Shown one piece after another: positions 57,800 through 64,000 of a stretch of DNA of 64,000 nucleotides (position 1 is the stretch's first letter; each line of letters opens with the position of its first letter). The DNA is from Mauremys mutica (lineage: Eukaryota > Chordata > Testudines > Geoemydidae). The translations under genes were made by a program, and so were the position numbers. Below the pieces are notes generated by a model. The model worked only from the letters and a program-made list of their open reading frames with translations. It had not been told where the DNA came from and ran no database searches. Location: the NCBI RefSeq assembly GCF_020497125.1, contig NC_059079.1:6975053-7039052 (forward strand), in the 5' to 3' direction.

Positions 57800-57907
57800 A
57801 GTCATAGGGTTGATTCAGGAAGCACTGGATGAAATTCTATGGCCTGTGTTAGGCAGGAGGTCAGACTAGATGATCACTATGGTTCCTCCTGGCCTTAAAA
57901 TCTATGA
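57800..57907 (+). mobile_element. CR1 3' end fragment
   Basis: 'aattctatggcctgtgttag', then 'gcaggaggtcagactagatg', 'atcactatggttcctcctgg', 'ccttaaaatctatga' is the same 3' UTR type as 3660-3725. Confidence 0.85.
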
Positions 57908-58003
57908 AAACTGCACACACACTGTGACCTTTCTCGGCGGCACATATGCTGAGCTTAGCGCTATCTTTGCTAACAATTTACAGCAGCAGATGATTTTCAG
58001 TGG

Positions 58004-58329
58004 ATCAGTTGCAGGGGCGGCTCTAGGAATCCCGCCGGTCCTGCGGCTCCGGGGGACCTCTGGCAGACGTGCCTGCGGAGGTTCCGCTGGTCCCGCGGCT
58101 CCAGTGGAGCATCTGCAGTCATGCCTGCGGGAGGTCCACCCAAGCCGCGGGACCAGCGAACCCTCCACAGTCATGCCTGCGGGAGGTCCACTGGTCCCGC
58201 GCCTCCGGTGGACCTCCCGCAGGCATAACTGCGGAAGGTCCGCCAGAGCCGGCTGCCGCCCTGCCGGCAAAATGCCGCCCCAAGCGTGCGCTTGGTGCGC
58301 TGGGGTCTGGAGCCGGCCCTGATCAGTTG
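58004..58329. mobile_element. hAT-type non-autonomous element, GC-rich
   Basis: Perfect 8-bp duplication atcagttg at 58004-58011 and 58322-58329. The 310-bp element (58012-58321) starts caggggcggctctag and ends ctggagccggccctg, an inverted repeat with few mismatches. The inside is built from alternating-orientation units of 'cctgcgggaggtccac' and 'ggtcccgcggctcc', giving several palindromes. The 165-aa and 150-aa ORFs across 57870-58399 are read-throughs. Confidence 0.9.
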
Positions 58330-59984
58330 GCCAAATGAATGCCAATTTCTCCAGCACACTCAAACGTATTTCAGTGCATTGTGAACTAATTCCCTGCACT
58401 TCCTACTTCCTGCCACTTTATCACTAAAGCTGTTAAAAAAAAATAAAGATTTTGTAAAATTATTTTTTATTTTTATAATGGCTTGGGTATATTTCGTTCT
58501 CTCTCCACATACTGAAAAATAGCAATACCATTTTTGCTAAAACTTTCCAAACGGTCAGAATTGTCAGAGAACAGGCCTGGAAAATATCTCCCTAAAAGGT
58601 AAAAACTTTAGGAAGTTATAATTATTGAAAACTTTTGTGCATGTGGAAATAGATAGCTAGATTAGATAGATGGATATTTTAGATAGATAGATTAGATAGA
58701 TAGATGTCAGGTCTTCTGAGCTGCTACTCGCTATTTATCTTGAACCAGGATGAAAAATCCCTTTAGTATTATCCTGATTTATTGTGACAGTTGATGAGTG
58801 CTAGGGCTAAAAAGGTCAGAATACCTACTGTCCTGGGAATGCCTAGTAACTATGCAGAGAAAAGCAGCTGAAAGGCAAAATAAAAGACCTGCCACACAGA
58901 GGTTTATGGTAATTCCAATATCAGGCACAAAGATGAATACTGCAAAATCTCCACTAACAATTTAAGTTAAAATAAGTTTCATTGTTGCAAATAAACCATG
59001 GCAATAACACGCTGGGTATGATATTTCTAGGTTAGAAGGATTTGATTTTTATCAGTAAATATTAATTTCACTGTATACACACAGACTGACAAAAATATTT
59101 CCCTCTATAATAATCAAAATCTACAGACAGGGAAAGGAAGAAAAATGCTGCCTAAGAGCTTATCATGGTTTGATATAAGGATATTTACTTTGCATATTTT
59201 GACATGCAATGTTGACAACTTGTGGTTTTAATGGTTATAAAGCTTTAACATTTTTTAATCTCAACGCCTACTGTCATTAAATAATCTGACACTCCCAACA
59301 TTTCCTGAAACTGTAAACATGTAAAATAGATAAATATACAAAAAATACTTTAAGCCCATAATTTTGCACAACTGTGAAGCTTTAAGTAAATAAAAAATAC
59401 AAAATAATAACCAATATTCTGTCAAAATTACAAAAAAAAAAAAGAATTCTTCCAAGCCTATAAATATATCTGTATGTACGATGCTCATGACACTACAGGG
59501 CTAGACTGTTCGAATGATAAATGGGTACTGTAATAGGTACTGTACAAAGTTAAAATTTGAGCCATCTCTTGAAAAACTCTGCCACTCCACATTTCTAACA
59601 GGTCCTGGATTGATGCATATTTAGAGTCAACTTCTGCTGTTTTTTACTAAACTCGATTCACCAGAAGAAGATCAGGATGAGATCCAGGACAGGAATGGGG
59701 AGTAAAGGCAGTCCATCTGCTTCCTAGAGAAGACTTGATACCAATGACTTTTGCTAGAGGGTAGTTTTCAATGCTAAACATACAGTGAATTCAAAGTTTG
59801 GCCACAATTTGCTTTAATAAACTGACTACTTTGTAAGAAGGATCTCTCTGTGTAACTCCCAACTAAAGTCAATAGGAGTTTTGCCACTGACTTCATTGGG
59901 GCCAGGTTTTCACCCCTTTAGCTCAAGTGGTATGAACCTGTGTTTTGGGGTCAGACAATCTGAATTTTTCAGTGAATGTGTTTT
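58330..59984. other. AT-rich DNA with a GATA microsatellite
   Basis: AT-rich sequence with no recognised gene. 58650-58706 is a broken (GATA)n tract. 'ttgccactgacttcattggg' near 59881-59900 belongs to the common small foldback words. Confidence 0.45.
58650..58706 (+). repeat. (GATA)n microsatellite, interrupted
   Basis: About ten GATA units in three blocks. Confidence 0.9.
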
Positions 59985-60456
59985 CACAGTGTGACGTTGC
60001 ACTCTATATGATTTTATGAAAATATGCTAATGAGTGTGAGTATAATTTAACTGAAATATGCTTCATGCAAATAGTCTCTTGTAAGGTATCATTACAAATC
60101 TTATAATCTACTGAGCATGGTCATCCTATTTGTATAAATGTATCACTCTTGTATCTGAAACTAGAAATATAGAATATAACTCTGAGGTCCTATTGTAGTT
60201 ATGCAAAGTGTGGGCCATTAATGGTGGTTCGGAATCATGATGGCTCCCATCAACCAGGACAGCTGACTGTGGATGGTTCTGTTTGCTTTCAGGCCTTCCT
60301 GTGAGTCAGGCTGGGAGGAATGAAGGCTTGGAGTCTTACAGTGACATGTGATCATGTCACCTGAACTGGAATCCATCTTTAACCTGGTGCTTTTCCATTT
60401 AGAAGGAGGGGGTGGGAACCCAGAGAGAAACAAAGGATTCCTGCCTTGTGTAAAAG

Positions 60457-60463
60457 ATATATA
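60457..60463 (+). promoter_or_regulatory. TATA box of the 1.18-kb LTR
   Basis: atataag in 'gatatataagaggttg', about 290 bases before the poly(A) signal. Confidence 0.5.
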
Positions 60464-60747
60464 AGAGGTTGAAACACAACAAAGGAGGCTGCAGTTATGA
60501 GAAATCCCCTAGCTACCACCTGAGCTGGAACAAGGGCTGGACCAGGGGAAAGAATTGTGCCCAGACTAGGAAGACATCCAGTCTGTGATAGAAGCTCATT
60601 TGAAACATCTCTGAGGGTGAGATTTTATCTGTATTCAGCTTTCTTACTGTATTAGGCATAGACTTGCGTGTTTTATTTTATTTTGTTTGGTAATTCACTT
60701 TGTTTTGTCATTACTTGGAACCACTTAAATCTTACTTTTTTGTATTT

Positions 60748-60753
60748 AATAAA
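60748..60753 (+). terminator. Poly(A) signal of the 1.18-kb LTR
   Basis: AATAAA in 'tttaataaaatcactttt', consistent with the end of R. Confidence 0.5.
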
Positions 60754-60797
60754 ATCACTTTTTACTTATTAATTAACCCAGAGTACGTATTAATACC

Positions 60798-60810
60798 GGG
60801 GGGGGGGGGG
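60798..60810 (+). repeat. 13-base G run
   Basis: Uninterrupted G homopolymer inside the LTR. Length is likely uncertain in any assembly. Confidence 0.95.
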
Positions 60811-61169
60811 AGAACAGCTGTGCATCTCTCTCTATCAGAGTTATAGAGGGCAAACAATTTATGAGTTTACCCTGTATAAGCTTTATAGAGGCTAAAAGGG
60901 ATTTATTTGGGGTTTGGATCCCATTGAGAGTTGGGCATCTGAGTGCTGAAGACAGGAGCACTTCTTAAGCTGTTTTCAGTTAAGCCTACAGCTGTTATGG
61001 GATGTGGTTCAGACCTGGGTCTGGGTTTGCAGCAGGCTAATGGGTCTAGCACAAACCAGGCAGGGTACTGAAGTCTTAAGCTGGCAGGAAAAACAGGCTC
61101 AGAGGTAGTCTCGGCACATCAGGTGGCAGTCCCCAAGGGGGATTCTGTGCTCCAACCTGTCATACACAG

Positions 61170-61460
61170 TGCCTAGGGCTGGTCAAATTTTTCCCATTTC
61201 ACCTCGTTTTTCTGATAGAAAACTGTTCTTTTGACTAAATGGAAATTTTCAGGGCACGTGTCTGCTTTCCTCAAAAAAAGCTGGAAACCTGAAAATCAGT
61301 GCAGCAGTAGGAGGTACGTATGTGGCAGGGCAGAGAGGGGTTGGCAGTTTTTTAACTAAAAGACAAAACAACCCTTGTTCTTAATTTTGTGCCAAACGTC
61401 CAATTTTTCCACTGAAAACGACAATAAACATTTTTCGTTTTCATTTGGGGCAAAATATTC
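61170..61460. mobile_element. AT-rich MITE-like element
   Basis: Begins 'cctagggctggtcaaatttt', which matches the 'agctggtca' end of the family at 51819. It continues with 'gaaaattttcag'-type words and a GC-richer middle. The right end is not clear. Confidence 0.5.
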
Positions 61461-62989
61461 TGGGTGGGCCTCGGAGGGATGTTTTTCAAACACCTCTGAG
61501 AGGGAGAACCATGTAGTCCTAGATATTAAAACTCTACCTCACCATCTTAGACATGAAATGCCATCAACATTGTATCTAAGCATCAGCATCAAGCCACAGC
61601 CCTAAGACGTTAAATAAGCCCACGAGTTCTTACAGGCAAAAATTATTATCTTGTTTTGGTGACAGGAGCAAGAAGAATGCTTCTAAGCAAATGTTATGTG
61701 CTTTATCTGGATTTGAAGATCTACTACAAATTACTTGGTCTGTTTGCTTCAGCATTCATTGTTCTGGGGCTTAGAGGAATAAAGTGGTACAAAGGAGCAA
61801 GAGATAATTCCCGCACAAAAGGCCTCCATGGCAGAGCCTTTGAAGTGACGCTAAGAAAGGCTTGCTAGGCCATTAGCTGACACACAGCAGAAACCTGAAC
61901 TGTTTCCACGAGCGCTACAAGCAGAGCTATTTTCTGCACAATTAGTCATAAAAAGGGCCAATGTAAACTGTGTCGGGAGGTCTCAATTCTTTACATTCTC
62001 CATGCCGTGAATCGGATGTTATGTATAACGTTTTGTTGCCATTTAGCCCTCGGGCTGCTTTGCAACGAGCAGCCAGCAGTCTCTAGTCCTCGTTTTCTCT
62101 GACACTGATTTTCAATGCATTTGGCACAACCCGAATGTTTATTGTAGTTAAACTTCACAAGAACTAAGCAATCAGCTGAGATACAAAATCAAGTGCTGTA
62201 TAGTCACCGTTGCAGCAAATATTTACTGGCTCCTTTACTGCTTCTCCAAACTGTGTATTTTTTGAGACAGGTCTACCTTAACATTTGCAGAGGCTGAGTG
62301 ATTAGTGCATCAGAAAGATGCCATGCTATTTTAGTAAGCAGTCAACACGTATTGTCCTCTGTATTTTTTAACCTCTGCATTGTGTCAATCCACTCTCCCT
62401 CAGTGACCTCAGACACACTCTCCTGCCAGCAAACTCCATTCCTTAAAACGTTGTGCTCCTATCTTTTCATCATTATTCTCCATATTTGAGGTCTATTAAT
62501 GCCCTGGAGTTGCCCCATCTGCTTAGAGGTGCTTTCATCCTTCTGAATCACTCTCTTGAAATCTCATTTTACAATTAAAGATGGCCCTGAACCCAACACC
62601 TAGAACAACTCCTGGAGTTTGTAGAACACTGGAGCTAAATGCAGATCCAGTCTTTGCGATCTGGGTCCATGTCTATCTAAAAATTTTCCTTTCCTCTTCA
62701 GCTATCTTTTGCTGCAAAGTGTTTTGTCATTGTGCCAATACACGATATGTTAAAATGAAATTAATTGAATGCATTGGGCCGGGATTAATAGATTTCAGGG
62801 CTGGATGAGAACTCCTTTGTGTGATGCAAAATATTGCCAATGAAATCTAAAATCTTACAAACTTCACCTTGTTTGGATCCATAACAAACTAGAAGGAAAC
62901 TCAGACCAGGTTGGTCAAAAGCTTCACGGAGGCTGGTGCTTTTTAAAAAAGAAGCTAGGCCCAGTTTCAAGCAAACCAGGATGGATTTA
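61461..62989. other. No gene recognised
   Basis: Unique-looking DNA. The ORFs at 61656-61868 and 62298-62489 were examined and have no family features or splice-site support. Confidence 0.45.
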
Positions 62990-63290
62990 AACTGTTTGAA
63001 CTAAAGGACAACTCCGGCACAAGAACAAATGGATATACACTGGCCATAAATACACTTAAGTCAGACATTGGAAGAACAGTTCTGTCTGTCGGAGTGAGGT
63101 TCTGGAACAGCCTTCCAATAGGAGTAGCAGCAGCAAACAACCTAATTAGTTTGAAGATGGAGTTTAGTAAGCTTATGAGTGAGTTTAAATGATGGAATTA
63201 CCGGAGTAGCAGGAGATTGGAGTTGAGGGTCCAAGAGGCCCCTTCCAGTCCTACATCCTAAGTCCTATATCCCAGGTTCTTATGGATTTA
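62990..63290 (+). mobile_element. CR1-clade LINE C-terminus and 3' end
   Basis: One frame reads 'SGTRTNGYTLAINTLKSDIG', then 'VRFWNSLPIGVAAANNLIS', then 'MEFSKLMSEFK' and a stop. This is the terminal 'W.SLP' region of CR1-clade reverse transcriptase proteins. The 3' UTR follows: 'aggccccttccagtcctaca', ending 'aggttcttatgg'. Confidence 0.8.
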
Positions 63291-63944
63291 TGGTTTAATG
63301 TCAAAACCCTGCAATATTTGTGATTCCACAGGGTTGCAATGTGAAATGCAGCAGTTCTTCTCTCCTTTTGCTCCGGGATTCTGCGTTCCCAGCATCCCAG
63401 TGTCATGACAGCACTACCCCTGAGCTACCAAGTGCAGGCATTCCTTTGTCTAACACAGCTCCCTCTTACATTCAGTTAAGTGTTAAGTCCAATCCAACAC
63501 TAATAGAGCTGCTGGGAAAAGGCAGAAACATTTTGGTCAGACATTTTCAAAATGTTGGGCAATCATTTCTTTGTTCAAAATGTCAAACGTTGGGAAAAAA
63601 TAGTGAAAGAACATTAAAAATAATTTTTCAAATGAGTTTGTCAATCTTGTTACACCCAATCTTGACCTTCACCGTCCCTTGCTGGTCTAGCCCTGCCTCT
63701 TTCCCAGATGGAGCCTGCATCCACACATGCACCCCTCCCCCATGCACCCTTCCCCCATAATGAACCTCAGTCCTAAATTCTCTTTTGCTCCTTTATGCTA
63801 GGTAACGGGGCTGGAGTGGCATAAATTGGCCCCAAAAGTCCCAGTTCACACCAGGAGAAGACTCCCCCAGCACACGCACTGCGGAAGACAATCTGAAGGC
63901 TGCCTTCTGCACACCCCTTCACAAACATAGCATGTGTCTAGGGC
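63291..63944. other. No gene; AT-rich repeat scrap at 63490-63610
   Basis: 'ttttggtcagacattttcaa' and 'aatgttgggcaatcatttct' recall the AT-rich MITE family. The 146-aa ORF at 63320-63760 spans it and is not supported as a gene. Confidence 0.4.
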
Positions 63945-64000
63945 CCTACTAAATTCACGGCCATGAAAAACACATCACGGACCATGAAATCTGGTCTCCC
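63945..64000 (+). mobile_element. Start of a DNA-transposon-like repeat, cut by window end
   Basis: 'gggccctactaaattcacgg', then 'ccatgaaaaacacatcacgg', 'accatgaaatctggt' looks like the left end of a common turtle repeat with 'ttcacgg' words. Most of it lies outside the window. Confidence 0.5.

Larger units (their letters stand above)
59990..61164 (+). mobile_element. Solo LTR, 1.18 kb
   Basis: A perfect 5-bp duplication cacag (59985-59989 and 61165-61169) flanks a unit starting TGTGACG and ending CTGTCATA (the expected CA is two bases inside). It contains a TATA box at 60457-60463 and an AATAAA at 60748-60753. This U3-R-U5 layout is typical of retroviral-type LTRs, and there is no viral gene nearby. 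A 13-G run lies at 60798-60810. It is unrelated by eye to the other two LTRs. Short ORFs inside are not genes. Confidence 0.75.

Noticed and set aside
57870..58399. Overlapping 150- and 165-aa ORFs on opposite strands
   Set aside because: They run through the palindromic hAT element at 58012-58321 and the CR1 end in front of it.
1..64000. CRISPR arrays, bacterial operons, riboswitches, prophage
   Set aside because: None of the required structures is present, and the repeat content is clearly vertebrate.

Overview
The window looks like vertebrate nuclear DNA, most likely from a turtle (probably cryptodiran). I see no bacterial-style operons, no long intact ORFs and no CRISPR array. The sequence is mostly intron or intergenic DNA packed with old, decayed transposable elements. 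The assignment rests on many 5'-truncated CR1 LINEs, tRNA-derived SINEs whose tails copy CR1 3' ends (the turtle Pol III/SINE pattern), MIR-type SINEs, many small hAT-type non-autonomous elements, and solo LTRs. A crocodilian is less likely but not excluded from sequence alone.

Only two segments look like host coding sequence. Both are on the minus strand: a 91-bp exon at 54452-54542 and a 270-bp exon at 24108-24377. Each has an AG acceptor, a GT donor and one open frame. Their phases fit, so they may be successive exons of one unrecognised gene with a ~30-kb intron that holds most of the window.

Layout. 0-10 kb: MIR, a minus-strand solo LTR (401-1157), CR1 3' fragments at 1.3-2.2, 3.4-3.7 and 6.1-6.9 kb, and a minus CR1 end at 9.6 kb. 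10-20 kb: two tandem SINEs, a long foldback element (13.0-13.4 kb), CR1 fragments, a hAT element filled with a C-rich array (16.6-17.25 kb), and an LTR-like promoter block (19.2-19.7 kb). 20-35 kb: LINE/MIR relics, the 270-bp exon, AT-rich MITEs and two hAT MITEs. 35-44 kb: foldback palindromes, a foldback element nested in a hAT MITE (36.2-36.5 kb), a hAT nested in a CR1 (38.7-39.8 kb), and a 1.46-kb TIR element with a C-rich minisatellite. 44-50 kb is nearly free of recognised repeats. 50-64 kb: minus CR1s, a second copy of the first solo LTR interrupted by a hAT MITE, an inverted sister of that MITE, the 91-bp exon, another hAT, a 1.2-kb solo LTR and further relics.

Several insertions keep target-site duplications readable by eye: 8 bp for hAT-type elements, 5 bp for LTRs, and 14-15 bp for the two foldback elements. 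Three nested insertions allow relative dating. The foldbacks are the most unusual items: long inverted repeats joined to a fixed asymmetric end, yet flanked by LINE-type duplications, which suggests retroposition of a hairpin RNA. Coordinates of decayed repeats are approximate unless a duplication is given. No database search was possible.
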